DNA from: Ferrovibrio sp965278975
Lineage (GTDB): Bacteria; Pseudomonadota; Alphaproteobacteria; Ferrovibrionales; Ferrovibrionaceae
Direction of reading: 5' to 3'
Assembly (NCBI RefSeq): GCF_965278975.1
Contig: NZ_OZ257126.1
Coordinates: forward strand, 558,001-622,000
DNA: 64,000 bases
Shown here: positions 17,386 through 26,100 of the stretch, in pieces
Layout of the letters: each line of letters begins with the position of its first letter
Position numbering within the stretch: the stretch's first letter is position 1
The notes under the pieces: generated by a model
Told to the model about the DNA's origin: nothing
Database searches by the model: none
What the model saw: only the letters and a program-made list of their open reading frames with translations
Made by a program: the position numbers and the translations under genes

Positions 17386-18216
17386 TCAATGCTGGGCGCC
17401 GACCTCAATGGCATCGAACAGACGCCGCAGACGGTTACAGGCAGCTGCGAAGCTCGGCTCTTCCAGCGTATCAAGATTGCGTGGCCGTGGAATGTCGCAG
17501 GCGATATCCTCCACTACCCGTCCTGGCGAAGATGACATCACCAGGATACGGTCCGAGAGGAACACCGCTTCCGGTATGCTGTGGGTGATGAACAGCACCG
17601 TCTTCTTCGCATCCGTCCAGATACGCTGGAGTTCCAGCGACATTTTTTCACGCGTCATCGCATCCAGCGCTGCGAATGGCTCATCCATCAGCAGCAGCTT
17701 GGGATCATGCACCAAGGCGCGGGCAATGCCGACGCGCTGCTGCATGCCACCTGACAACTCATTCGGATAGTGATTGCGGAAACGGTGCAGTCCCACCATC
17801 TCGATCAGTGCTTCGGCACGCGCGGCATATTCCTTCTGCGGTAGCTTGAGCGTGCGGACCGGTACCATGACATTTTCCATCACGGTGAGCCACGGCAGCA
17901 ATGTCGGGCGCTGGAATACCACGCCGACATCGGGGCGCGGGCCCTTGACCGGGATGCCACCCAACAGGGCTTGGCCGGCGCTGGGCTTGAGCAGCCCAGA
18001 CACCACGCCCAGCAGTGTGGATTTGCCGCAACCGGACGGGCCTAGAACCGAGACGAATTCACCATCATGGATCTTGGCCGACAGACTGCTCACCGCCGTG
18101 ACCGGCCCACGCGAGGACGCGTAGGTCACGGTCATACGGTCTATATCCAGCAGCACCGGCCGGTCTGCCGCCGCCGCATTACCGCTTACCATACCCGCCC
18201 CCGCCGCACTAACCAT
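17386..18216 (-). CDS. ABC transporter ATPase, nitrate/sulfonate/taurine (NitT/TauT) type
   Basis: A 276-residue ABC ATPase. Walker A GPSGCGKST is near residue 60, the Q-loop is in VVFQRPTLLPWLTV, the ABC signature LSGGMQQRVGIARAL near 150, Walker B LLLMDEPFAALD, and the switch His in LFITHSIPEAV. It energises import with the permease at 21631-22419. The ATG at 18216 lies three bases after the binding-protein stop with a weak site; a second ATG 24 bases in is an alternative. Last gene of the GntR-SBP-permease-dehydrogenase operon. Confidence 0.93.
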   Translation of the reverse strand: MVSAAGAGMVSGNAAAADRPVLLDIDRMTVTYASSRGPVTAVSSLSAKIHDGEFVSVLGPSGCGKSTLLGVVSGLLKPSAGQALLGGIPVKGPRPDVGVVFQRPTLLPWLTVMENVMVPVRTLKLPQKEYAARAEALIEMVGLHRFRNHYPNELSGGMQQRVGIARALVHDPKLLLMDEPFAALDAMTREKMSLELQRIWTDAKKTVLFITHSIPEAVFLSDRILVMSSSPGRVVEDIACDIPRPRNLDTLEEPSFAAACNRLRRLFDAIEVGAQH

Positions 18217-18219
18217 GGA

Positions 18220-19320
18220 TCACTGCCTTGCCTTGGCTTGCGCCTGCACCTGGGCCGTGTCGAACTTGTTGAATTCCGGCACGAATTCATTGGTGTACAG
18301 GCTGCTGATATCGACCTGCTTGGTGGTCAGCTCGCCGCCATCGAACAGCACGTCGATATAGTCCTTCCAGACCTGCGGGGCATATTCGCCGAAGCGGCGC
18401 GCGCCACCGATATCGGCAAAATCGAAGTTGCGCAGCATGCGCGACTGCAGGATATGCCGGCCCGAGGCGAGCTGTTCGGCTTCGCTACCGCCATCGCCAC
18501 GGGTATTGGGGTAATATTTCCAGGTATTGCGGACGCAGAAATCGATATTCGCTTCGCAGGCGACCACACCCTTGCTGATGGCACGACCGAAACCGGCCAG
18601 CAGCTTCGGATTCGATTTCAGCATATCCTCATGCACCATGAAGCCATTGGAGAGCAGGCCACGATACTTCTGCGGCTGCTCCAGGCGGCGGATCTTCAGG
18701 CCGGCGGTTTCAAACTGCGCGATGATAGCGTCAAAGCCATTGAACGCGTCCACATCCTTGTTGGTAAGCGCGCGGATCGCCGGGGCACCAACGCCAGTGG
18801 GGACAAAATCATAGTCCTTGCCGGCGGTCATGCCCATTTCCTTGTACATGCCGCGGGTGATCGGCACATTGCCGTTAGCCAGCGCACCGATACCGACCTT
18901 CTTGCCCTTGAGGTCGGCAATGGTCTTGATCGGGCTGTTCTCCAGCACCGCGAATTCCCAGATATTGCTGCGTGCCGAATTGTAGAAGAAGCGCACCGGC
19001 ATGTAGTCCTTGCCGGGCTGGCGGTTGATGATAACGATATCCGCACTGGGGAAACCGATATCGACCGACTTGTTGGCTACCTGTGGCACCAGCAGCGAGG
19101 TGCCGAGGAATTCGATGATCTCAAGCTCGATCCCCTCTTCCTTCATGTAGCCCATCTCGATGGCCATCAGGAACGGCGAGTAGCTGTAAGTGATGCGGGC
19201 CGGCGTTCCGAGCTTCACCTTCTGTTGGGCGATCGCGGGCAGGACCGGGGCAGCTAGCAGGATGGCCGCGCCAAGCGCGCCGGCGGCAATACGTTTCAGG
19301 GCCGTAAACTTGAACGCCAT
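18220..19320 (-). CDS. ABC transporter substrate-binding protein (NitT/TauT/NMT1-like), copy 1
   Basis: A 366-residue periplasmic protein with a signal peptide (residues 1 to about 32, ending LPAIAQQ). The mature part carries LGTPARITYSYSPFLMAIEMGY and VANKSVDIGFPSADIVI, the pattern of NMT1/SsuA-like binding proteins. It is a close paralogue of the 22459-23565 product, sharing long stretches such as KKVGIGALANGNVPI and YDFVPTGVGAPAIRA with few changes. ATG 19320 is preferred over an ATG 15 bases upstream because AGGAG lies seven bases before it. It follows the two opine-dehydrogenase-like genes. Confidence 0.92.
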   Translation of the reverse strand: MAFKFTALKRIAAGALGAAILLAAPVLPAIAQQKVKLGTPARITYSYSPFLMAIEMGYMKEEGIELEIIEFLGTSLLVPQVANKSVDIGFPSADIVIINRQPGKDYMPVRFFYNSARSNIWEFAVLENSPIKTIADLKGKKVGIGALANGNVPITRGMYKEMGMTAGKDYDFVPTGVGAPAIRALTNKDVDAFNGFDAIIAQFETAGLKIRRLEQPQKYRGLLSNGFMVHEDMLKSNPKLLAGFGRAISKGVVACEANIDFCVRNTWKYYPNTRGDGGSEAEQLASGRHILQSRMLRNFDFADIGGARRFGEYAPQVWKDYIDVLFDGGELTTKQVDISSLYTNEFVPEFNKFDTAQVQAQAKARQ

Positions 19321-19391
19321 AGGGATGCTCCTCATCTGTTCGCGGCGCTCGACATGGCGCCTGGTTGCTCCTGTTATTATCTTTTCTGCGG

Positions 19392-20489
19392 TCAGCCGGT
19401 GACCGTCTGCACGATCTGCGCCACCGTCTTGCCCTCCAGGCCCAGCACATGCAGATTGCGGCCCTCGGCATAGAAATCACGGTTGGTCAGCAGGCCTGCG
19501 AAACGGATCACGGTATCGGCGGCCGGTGTCGGCACCCCCGCGAGTGGGCCGAGGCAGGCGATGGGCACCAGGCCGCAGGCCACGTCCTGCACCAGATAGC
19601 GATGCTGCAGCGATTTCGGCGCCGGCGCATAGCGGAAGTGGGTACGGCCCATCTCCTGCATGTCTTCCTGCAAGGTTGGATTATGCAACTGGTAGGTCAG
19701 CTCCAGCCAGTCGCGCACATTCATGATCTTGGCGCCATAGGCTGCTGCTACCGCCACGCGCTCGGCATCCAGCTTGGCGATCAGGTCGCATACCGTCGGC
19801 ACCATATTGGCGGTGTAGAAATTATAGCTCTCGTCATTTTCGACGCGGCTGACATTGGTGACCATACCGGCAACATGGAAAATGGCACCGAGATCGACAA
19901 AACCGGTATGCAGCAGATTCGGCGCCGTCACCATATTCGGGAAGGCAATGCCAACTCGCTCAAGCACCGCCGCCGAACGCGCCGCCGGCATCGCCACCAG
20001 ATTCCAGCGCGTCTTGATCGTGGTCATGATGACACGGTCTGGCGCCTTCACATGCAGCATGTAGGGGTAGGAATCCATCTCCGCAATATCGACCTTCGCC
20101 TTGCAACCCAGCCGATCAAGTGCCGCGCGGAACAGCAATGCGCCGCCAAAATGACCCTGGCAGAGCACGATGGTCTGGCCATCCTCAAGCAGCGGCACCA
20201 GGTTACGCGCCACCACCGGATGATCCGTGCCATAGGTGCTGACGATCAGCACCGCAGCGCCCTTTACCGCCGCCGCCAGATCAGTCGTTGCCATCTCCAC
20301 CGGCGCGAAGGGGATGTCGCGGCCTTCGATATGCAGGCCGCCAGCGGCACGCATACCCGCCACTTGGGTATCGTCGATATCATGGATGCGCAGGCGAAAA
20401 CCGTTGATGCCGAGCTGCGCCGCCAGGCCCTTGCCGCCCATACCGGCGCCAATGATGGTGATAATGTCTTGTTTTGTGATCGAAGCCAT
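19392..20489 (-). CDS. NAD(P)-dependent octopine/nopaline (opine) dehydrogenase family protein, copy 1
   Basis: A 365-residue protein with an N-terminal Rossmann domain (IITIIGAGMGGKGLAAQL) and an all-alpha C-terminal domain of the opine dehydrogenase family. These enzymes reductively join a 2-oxoacid and an amino acid, or reverse this, with NAD(P)H. The His in GAIFHVAGM is the likely catalytic histidine. The first 180 residues are almost the same as in copy 2 just upstream, while third codon positions differ widely, indicating old duplication under selection. Its place in an importer operon suggests catabolic oxidation of an imported secondary-amine compound; this is inference. Confidence 0.85.
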   Translation of the reverse strand: MASITKQDIITIIGAGMGGKGLAAQLGINGFRLRIHDIDDTQVAGMRAAGGLHIEGRDIPFAPVEMATTDLAAAVKGAAVLIVSTYGTDHPVVARNLVPLLEDGQTIVLCQGHFGGALLFRAALDRLGCKAKVDIAEMDSYPYMLHVKAPDRVIMTTIKTRWNLVAMPAARSAAVLERVGIAFPNMVTAPNLLHTGFVDLGAIFHVAGMVTNVSRVENDESYNFYTANMVPTVCDLIAKLDAERVAVAAAYGAKIMNVRDWLELTYQLHNPTLQEDMQEMGRTHFRYAPAPKSLQHRYLVQDVACGLVPIACLGPLAGVPTPAADTVIRFAGLLTNRDFYAEGRNLHVLGLEGKTVAQIVQTVTG

Positions 20490-20518
20490 GGTTGCGTCGT
20501 CCTGCTCTGGGCTTTAAG

Positions 20519-21613
20519 TCAATTGCCGGTAATTGTGGCGTTGATCTGCGCAATGCTCTTGCCGGATAGGCCGAGGGCGGCGAGATTGCGCCCTTCTTCG
20601 TGGAAGTTTCGCCCGGTTAGGGCATTGGCGATTTGAATTACCGAGTCGATCACCGGCGTGGCCAGACCGGCTACACGCGCCAACGCCGCCAGCGGCACCA
20701 AACCACAGCCGACATCCTGCAGCAGATAACGGTGGGTCAGTGATTTCGGCGCAGGTGCATAGCGATAATGCGTCACCGCCATTTTCTGCAGCGCTTCATG
20801 CAATGTCATGTCACGGAAGGAATAGGTGACTGCCAGCCAGGTAGGAATGTCCACCGTCTTGATGCCGAAGGCCTGCGCCACCGCCAGCCGCTCACGGTCC
20901 ATGGCCAGCAGCAGGTTGCACACACTGGGCACCATGTTATTGGCGTAGAAATTGTAGTTCTGATCGCCCTCGACCATGCCGACATTGGTGATCATGCCGC
21001 CGACATGCAGGATACCGCCAAGATCGACCAGGGCCGTCTCCAGCATATTGCCGGCTGCCTGCAAGCCTGGGAATGCGTGGACAATGCGGGCCAGGCAAAC
21101 CTCAGTACGTGACGCGGGCAAAGCGGAAAGATGCCACTTTTCCTTGATGGTGGTCATGATAACGCGATCAGGCGCCTTCACATGCAACATATAGGGATAG
21201 GCATCCATCTCGGCGATATCGATCTTGGCCGTGCAGCCGGCGGCATCCAGTGCCGAACGGAATACCAGTGGGCCGCAGAAATGGCCCTGGCAGAGCACGA
21301 TCAATTGGCCATCTTCGAGCAGCGGCGCAAGCTGCCGCGCCAGAGTGGGGTGGTCGTTGCCATAGGTGCTGATGATCAGCACGCCCGCGCCTTTGACAGC
21401 TGCGGCGAGGTCAGTGGTCGCCATCTCCACGGGTGCAAAGGCAATGTCGCGGCCTTCAATATGCAGGCCGCCCGCTGCGCGCATGCCCGCCACCTGGGTA
21501 TCGTCTATGTCCTGGATGCGCAGCCGGCAACCATCAATTCCCAACTGAGCCACCAGCCCCTTGCCGCCCATGCCGGCGCCGATGATCGTCCAGATTTCCT
21601 TGCCGTTGCTCAC
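20519..21613 (-). CDS. NAD(P)-dependent octopine/nopaline (opine) dehydrogenase family protein, copy 2
   Basis: A 364-residue paralogue of the following gene, with TIIGAGMGGKGLVAQLG at the N-terminus and GGILHVGGMITNVG holding the presumed catalytic His. The C-terminal, substrate-determining half differs more from copy 1 than the nucleotide-binding half does. Two in-frame GTG codons are at 21619 and 21613; the second lies seven bases from GGAGG and is chosen. It lies between the permease and copy 1. The pair may act on two related compounds or form a heteromer. Confidence 0.85.
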   Translation of the reverse strand: MSNGKEIWTIIGAGMGGKGLVAQLGIDGCRLRIQDIDDTQVAGMRAAGGLHIEGRDIAFAPVEMATTDLAAAVKGAGVLIISTYGNDHPTLARQLAPLLEDGQLIVLCQGHFCGPLVFRSALDAAGCTAKIDIAEMDAYPYMLHVKAPDRVIMTTIKEKWHLSALPASRTEVCLARIVHAFPGLQAAGNMLETALVDLGGILHVGGMITNVGMVEGDQNYNFYANNMVPSVCNLLLAMDRERLAVAQAFGIKTVDIPTWLAVTYSFRDMTLHEALQKMAVTHYRYAPAPKSLTHRYLLQDVGCGLVPLAALARVAGLATPVIDSVIQIANALTGRNFHEEGRNLAALGLSGKSIAQINATITGN

Positions 21614-21630
21614 GCCCACTCCTCCAGAAC

Positions 21631-22419
21631 CTACTCGGAAACCACGGTTTCGCCGCTGCTGTTGCTTTCCCAGAACACCACAATGCCGTGGAACAGCCGG
21701 ACTAATTGCGTGCCGGTGATGCCAATGGCGATCAGGCCAACCAGGGCGGCAAACATGGTTGCAACATCGAAATTCGCCTGCGACGTGGAGACCAGGTAGC
21801 CCAGGCCCTTGGTCGAAGCGACAAACTCCGCCACTACAGCACCGATAAGGCTGAGCACCACGCCGATCTGCAGGCCGGCAAAGATATGGCCCATCGCAGC
21901 GCGCAGTTTGAGACGGAAGAAAATTTCCAGCCGCGAAGCGGAAAATACCTTCATCATGTCTATCAGCGGCTGCGGAGTCTGCTTTATGCCGACGCTGGTG
22001 TTGATGAACAGCGGGAAGAAACAGATCAGCGCCACCATCACCACTTTCGACAACATGCCGAAGCCGAACCAGACGATGATCAACGGCGCCAATGCGACCT
22101 TCGGCATTGATTGCAGAGCAATGATGAAGGGATAGACGAAACGATCGAAATTGCGCGATTCCGCCAGCAGCGCACCAAACACGATGGCAATGCTGCAGCC
22201 GAAGAAATAACCAATCGCGGTATTCTGCAGTGTGAAGAGCACATGTGGCCAGTAATCCCCGAGGATGTAGCCCTTGTGCAGCTGGCGCAGCACCGCCATC
22301 GGTTCCGGCAGAATGTAATTCGGCACCTTGAACAGCCGGATCGACACCGTCCAGATGATGATCAGCACCACCAGGGTGATCATCGGATAGACTACATTAG
22401 CCAGATTGCGACGCAGCAT
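21631..22419 (-). CDS. ABC transporter permease, NitT/TauT type
   Basis: A 262-residue inner-membrane protein with about six hydrophobic segments. The cytoplasmic coupling loop reads ALQSMPKVALAPLIIVWFGFG near residues 100-120 (in parts), typical of SsuC/TauC permeases. An AGGAGAGGG site precedes ATG 22419. It is the only permease in the operon and must serve both paralogous binding proteins, with the ATPase at 17386-18216, probably as a homodimer. Confidence 0.92.
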   Translation of the reverse strand: MLRRNLANVVYPMITLVVLIIIWTVSIRLFKVPNYILPEPMAVLRQLHKGYILGDYWPHVLFTLQNTAIGYFFGCSIAIVFGALLAESRNFDRFVYPFIIALQSMPKVALAPLIIVWFGFGMLSKVVMVALICFFPLFINTSVGIKQTPQPLIDMMKVFSASRLEIFFRLKLRAAMGHIFAGLQIGVVLSLIGAVVAEFVASTKGLGYLVSTSQANFDVATMFAALVGLIAIGITGTQLVRLFHGIVVFWESNSSGETVVSE

Positions 22420-22458
22420 ATCCCTCTCCTCAGCGCTTGGCGCTCAAACCTGTCCGTA

Positions 22459-23565
22459 TCAACGACGAGCCTTCACATCGGCCAGAACCTTGGCGGGATC
22501 GAAGGCGTTGATGGCATCGACAAACTGGTTGGTATAGAGCGACGCAACGTCAACCTGCTTGCTGGTGATCTCGCCGCCGTCATAGAGCACGTCGATATAA
22601 TCCTGCCACATCTGCGGCTGGTACTCGCCAAAGCGGCGCGGCGCCTTCGGATCGGCGAAGGTGAGCATCGACTCCATGCGCTTGGTCACCGTCGGGATCG
22701 CCTCGGCCAGGGCTTGTTCGTCGGTCTTGTCCTGCGGCTTGAGTGACGGATACTGCTTCCAGGCAGAACGGATGCAATGCGGGATATCGGCCTCGCAGGC
22801 CAGGATCGCCTTTGCGACGGCACGGCCGAACTTGCCAAGCATTTCAGGCCGGTTCTTGATCGTATCCTCGTGCGTCATCATGCCGTTGGAGATCAAGTTG
22901 GTGTATTTTGGCGGCTGCTGCAGATAGCGCAGCTTGATGCCGGCATTGGCCAGGAAAGCGATGGTCGCATCGAAGCCATTGAATACATCAATCTGGCCCG
23001 TGGTCATGGCGCGGATCGCCGGAGCACCAACGCCGGTCGGCACGAACTCATAATCGCGACCGGCCTCCATTTTCATCTCACGGAACATCGAGCGGGCAAT
23101 CGGCACATTGCCGTTGGCCAGTGCACCAACACCGATCTTCTTGCCACGCAGGTCCTCAACCCGCTTGATCGGGCTGTCATCCGGCACCACGAAATCCCAG
23201 GGATTCTTGCGCGTTACATTGTAGAAGAAACGCACCGGCATGTAGTCCCGGCCGGGCTGGCGGCTGATGATCACCGCGTCAGCGCCAGGAAAGCCGATAT
23301 CCACACCCTTGTTCGCCACCTGCGGTATTAGTACCGAAGTGCCGAGAAATTCGATGATTTCGACGTCAAGGCCTTCCTGCTGGAAATAGCCCATGTCACG
23401 CGCGAGTAGAAAGGGCGAATAGCCGATATTGACCCGGGCCGGTGTGCCCATCTTGATCTTTTCCTGCGCATGCGCTGCCAGCGGCAGCAGCGACAGGCCG
23501 GCAATCACGACGGCGCGCAGGCATGATGCAATGGTGAAATGAGTACGGACAGTGTGTTGCATCAT
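22459..23565 (-). CDS. ABC transporter substrate-binding protein (NitT/TauT/NMT1-like), copy 2
   Basis: A 368-residue periplasmic protein with a signal peptide (cleavage likely near AAHAQEK, residue 33-35). Mature region: KMGTPARVNIGYSPFLLARD, VANKGVDIGFPGADAVI and KKIGVGALANGNVPIARSM, matching copy 1 at 18220-19320. Two ATG codons are adjacent at 23565 and 23562 behind a GGGGGG stretch. It directly follows the GntR gene and precedes the permease. Two binding proteins sharing one permease would broaden substrate range. Confidence 0.92.
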   Translation of the reverse strand: MMQHTVRTHFTIASCLRAVVIAGLSLLPLAAHAQEKIKMGTPARVNIGYSPFLLARDMGYFQQEGLDVEIIEFLGTSVLIPQVANKGVDIGFPGADAVIISRQPGRDYMPVRFFYNVTRKNPWDFVVPDDSPIKRVEDLRGKKIGVGALANGNVPIARSMFREMKMEAGRDYEFVPTGVGAPAIRAMTTGQIDVFNGFDATIAFLANAGIKLRYLQQPPKYTNLISNGMMTHEDTIKNRPEMLGKFGRAVAKAILACEADIPHCIRSAWKQYPSLKPQDKTDEQALAEAIPTVTKRMESMLTFADPKAPRRFGEYQPQMWQDYIDVLYDGGEITSKQVDVASLYTNQFVDAINAFDPAKVLADVKARR

Positions 23566-23610
23566 GATCCCCCCGGATCTCCTAGGCAGCGACAGAAAAC
23601 ACCGGCGGCA

Positions 23611-24297
23611 TCACGGCACCACCGGGAAACGAGACAGTGATTCGAGAATGCGGGCATTGGCCCGCACAACATGGTCGCGCAGCAGGTTGGCGGCCAGGCG
23701 CCCATTGCGCGCAAGCAGGGCATCGACGATGTCGCCATGCTCGGCAACCAGCAGCGAGTTGTTCCGCCCCTTCACCGACTGCAGGCTTACCAGCACCAGC
23801 CGCTCGGCCTGCTCCACCAGTTCGCGCACGGTCGCTGCCATTCGCGCTGAGCCCGAGGCATCGGCGATGGCGCAGTGAAAATGCCGGTTATAGGCGGTGA
23901 AGGCGGAGCTATCGCCGCTGAAGCTGCGAAAGGCCTCCAGCGCCGCCAATTCTTCATCGCTTGCCTGCCGAGCCGCCTCGCTGGCGCAGATTGGCTCCAG
24001 GGCTTCGCGGAAACGGCAGAGATCGCGGGCATCGGAAAGCGAGATAGGATTGACGCGATAGCCCTGACGCGGCAGCACCGTCACCAGCCGCTCACGCTCC
24101 AGCCGCAACAGGGCTTCCCGCACCGGCTGCTTGCTGACTTCGTAGCGCGCCGCCAGCTCCTGCTCCCGCAGCGACTCACCTGGGGCAAGCTGACAGGAAA
24201 GAACCTCGTAACGCAGGCGGGCATAAACCGTCTCTCGCAGCAAAGACCCTTGCTGTGAAATATCTTGATTGACGCTTACTACCACCTTTAGCGACAT
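23611..24297 (-). CDS. GntR family regulator, FadR/FCD subfamily
   Basis: A 228-residue regulator. The winged helix-turn-helix is at about residues 20-80 (REQELAARYEVSKQPVREAL, then LPRQGYRV), and the C-terminal all-helical FCD domain holds likely metal or ligand residues (FHCAIAD, EHGDIVDAL). First gene of the 24297-17386 operon, so autoregulation is expected. A promoter with a TGATATTTCA element lies 66-95 bases upstream. Its recognition helix is close to that of the GntR at 30109-30765 (SKQPVREAL versus SKSPIRDAL). Confidence 0.93.
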   Translation of the reverse strand: MSLKVVVSVNQDISQQGSLLRETVYARLRYEVLSCQLAPGESLREQELAARYEVSKQPVREALLRLERERLVTVLPRQGYRVNPISLSDARDLCRFREALEPICASEAARQASDEELAALEAFRSFSGDSSAFTAYNRHFHCAIADASGSARMAATVRELVEQAERLVLVSLQSVKGRNNSLLVAEHGDIVDALLARNGRLAANLLRDHVVRANARILESLSRFPVVP

Positions 24298-24362
24298 AAG
24301 CTCAGTTTATTCCCTGTATTTTGGCTGAAAACTCAACCAAAAGGAGATGCGCCCTCTATTTG

Positions 24363-24392
24363 TGAAATATCAGAGAGCCGTTATTTAGTCAA
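24363..24392 (-). promoter_or_regulatory. Candidate promoter and GntR operator for the 24297-17386 operon
   Basis: Minus strand: TTGACT (24392-24387), 17-base spacer, TATTTC (24369-24364). The -10 overlaps TGATATTTCA (24372-24363), one base different from the TGATATATCA core found at both promoters near 30 kb. The surrounding 293 bases between the GntR and hydrolase genes (24298-24590) hold no gene. Confidence 0.45.
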
Positions 24393-24590
24393 ATCGAAAT
24401 ATTAGAATGGTCTTCAATGGCTCATCCGAACGCGATGAAAGCGGCAGAAATCCGGCATGATTTCCCACCCCAATCGCATAAAAAAACATCTGCTTAAAAT
24501 TCAGGCCCCCGCCAGGAAGCTGATACGGCTCAAGATGTGCCTACAGCTTTGGCGGCCCACGCCCCAAACCACGATCCCGGCGGATCGCAG

Positions 24591-25370
24591 TCAGAGCGCC
24601 AAGAAGCCTCTCACCGTCTCGATGAAGACGTCCGGCATTTCCAGCGGCGGACAATGGCCGCATTGTGGAATCTCGGTAAGCCAAGCGCCTGGTATGCCGG
24701 CCGCGAGCTGACGGCACAGAACCGGCGGGGTGGCGGCATCAAGCTCACCCACCACCACCAGGCTGGCGTTACCGATGCTGCCAAGCTGCGGCACCAGATC
24801 GCAGGCAATCAGCGATTGGCAGGCAGCAATAAAGGCTTGCGGGTCGATGCCGAGCAGCACCTGGCGACGCTCTTCAAAGGCTTCAGGATGCTTTGCCAAA
24901 TAGGCATCATGGAATACCCGGCGCGCAGCGATATCGACAATTCCACCCAGGCCTTCGCTGCCGACTTTCTCAGCCATGACGCGAAACGCCACCTTGCCCT
25001 GCTCCGGGAAGCCCGCCGCCACGTCGCTGAGCACCATCTTGCCGAAGCGCGCGCCATGGCGCAGCGCCATCGCAACCGCCACGGTGCCGCCAAAGCCATT
25101 GCCCATGACGACACAATCCTGGCCAAGAGCGAAATCGTCAAACACGGTTGCAATGCGATCGGCATAGCCATCGATGCCGGCCGGGATCGGCGCTGATCCA
25201 TGGAAACCGGGCAGATTCACCAGGGTGACGCGGAACTTCTCGGCAAGCTTCGGCAATACCGGATCGAAGGCGGTGTGATCCGTGAGCAGCGAATGCAGGA
25301 TCAGCAGATCAGGGCCGGCACCGGTCTGTACAGCAGTAAGTTTGCCATCGCGGCTGGTGAGCTTTTGCAT
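24591..25370 (-). CDS. Alpha/beta-hydrolase fold protein lacking the nucleophile serine
   Basis: A 259-residue alpha/beta-hydrolase-fold protein. The region of the nucleophile elbow reads VVMGNGFGGTVA, so Gly92 occupies the place of the catalytic Ser in the usual GxSxGG; the codon is GGC, one change from AGC. The oxyanion region (HSLLTDHTAFDPV), the acidic residue (VVGELDAATPP) and the His (QCGHCPPLEMP) are kept. It starts 13 bases after the LivF stop at ATG 25370. The true enzyme activity is unknown; it may bind rather than hydrolyse, or use different chemistry. Confidence 0.87.
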   Translation of the reverse strand: MQKLTSRDGKLTAVQTGAGPDLLILHSLLTDHTAFDPVLPKLAEKFRVTLVNLPGFHGSAPIPAGIDGYADRIATVFDDFALGQDCVVMGNGFGGTVAVAMALRHGARFGKMVLSDVAAGFPEQGKVAFRVMAEKVGSEGLGGIVDIAARRVFHDAYLAKHPEAFEERRQVLLGIDPQAFIAACQSLIACDLVPQLGSIGNASLVVVGELDAATPPVLCRQLAAGIPGAWLTEIPQCGHCPPLEMPDVFIETVRGFLAL

Positions 25371-25383
25371 AACGGTTACGTCC

Positions 25384-26100
25384 TCAATGTACGCCGAGAT
25401 TGGCGGCAATCAGATTTGGATCGGCAGCAAGGGCGGCGGGAGTGCCATCGAAAACCACTCGGCCGGTGTTGAGAATCGCCACATGATCAGCCAGCGCGAG
25501 TGCGAAACGGGTATTCTGTTCCACCAGGATGATCGAAAGACCCTCGGTCTTCAGCCGGCGCAGGATGTCGCCAACTTCCTCGACAATCTGCGGTGCCAGA
25601 CCTTCCGATGGTTCATCGAACAACACCACGCGCGGATTACCCATCAGCGCGCGGGCAATGGCCAGCATCTGCTGTTCGCCACCTGACATCGAGCCGGCGG
25701 CCTGGGCTTTGCGCTCGCGCAAGCGTGGAAACAGATCGAATACCCGCGCCACATCCCATGATGCCTTGCCTTGCGGGCCGGGCCGCTCCGCAACACGCAG
25801 ATTTTCCATCACGCTGAGGCTGCGGAAGATGCGCCGTCCCTGCGGCACCAACCCCACGCCACGCCGCGCCACCACTTCCGGCGGCAGGCCGCGCAGGCTC
25901 TCGCCGAACAGCAGCACCTCACCATCCCGGGGCGGTGTGAAGCCGATGATTGAATGCATCGTTGTGGTCTTACCGGCGCCATTGCGGCCCAGCAAAACCA
26001 GAACTTCGCCGGACTGCAGCGTCAACGACACATCATGCAGTGCACGGCTATCGGCGTAATATGTGTTGATGGCCTGGAGCTGCAGCGCGTCAGTCGGCAA
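25384..26100 (-). CDS. livF: Branched-chain-type ABC transporter ATPase (LivF family)
   Basis: A 238-residue ABC ATPase: Walker A GRNGAGKTTT near residues 38-47, LivF-type VPQGRRIFRSLSVMENL, signature SGGEQQMLAIARALM and Walker B VVLFDEPSEGLAP. No ATG or GTG fits the N-terminus; TTG 26100, six bases from GGGAGG, overlaps the end of livG by 11 bases. The substrate is not necessarily an amino acid, since such importers also carry aromatic acids, urea or amides. Confidence 0.93.
   Translation of the reverse strand: MPTDALQLQAINTYYADSRALHDVSLTLQSGEVLVLLGRNGAGKTTTMHSIIGFTPPRDGEVLLFGESLRGLPPEVVARRGVGLVPQGRRIFRSLSVMENLRVAERPGPQGKASWDVARVFDLFPRLRERKAQAAGSMSGGEQQMLAIARALMGNPRVVLFDEPSEGLAPQIVEEVGDILRRLKTEGLSIILVEQNTRFALALADHVAILNTGRVVFDGTPAALAADPNLIAANLGVH

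Noticed and set aside
18067..20636. Long plus-strand frames opposite the binding-protein and opine-dehydrogenase genes
   Set aside because: They have low-complexity His/Asp/Arg-rich composition and no motifs; the minus strand carries complete conserved proteins with ribosome sites.
19392..21613. Recent gene duplication or assembly duplication of the dehydrogenases
   Set aside because: Protein N-termini are very similar but synonymous sites differ widely, so this is an old duplication kept by selection.
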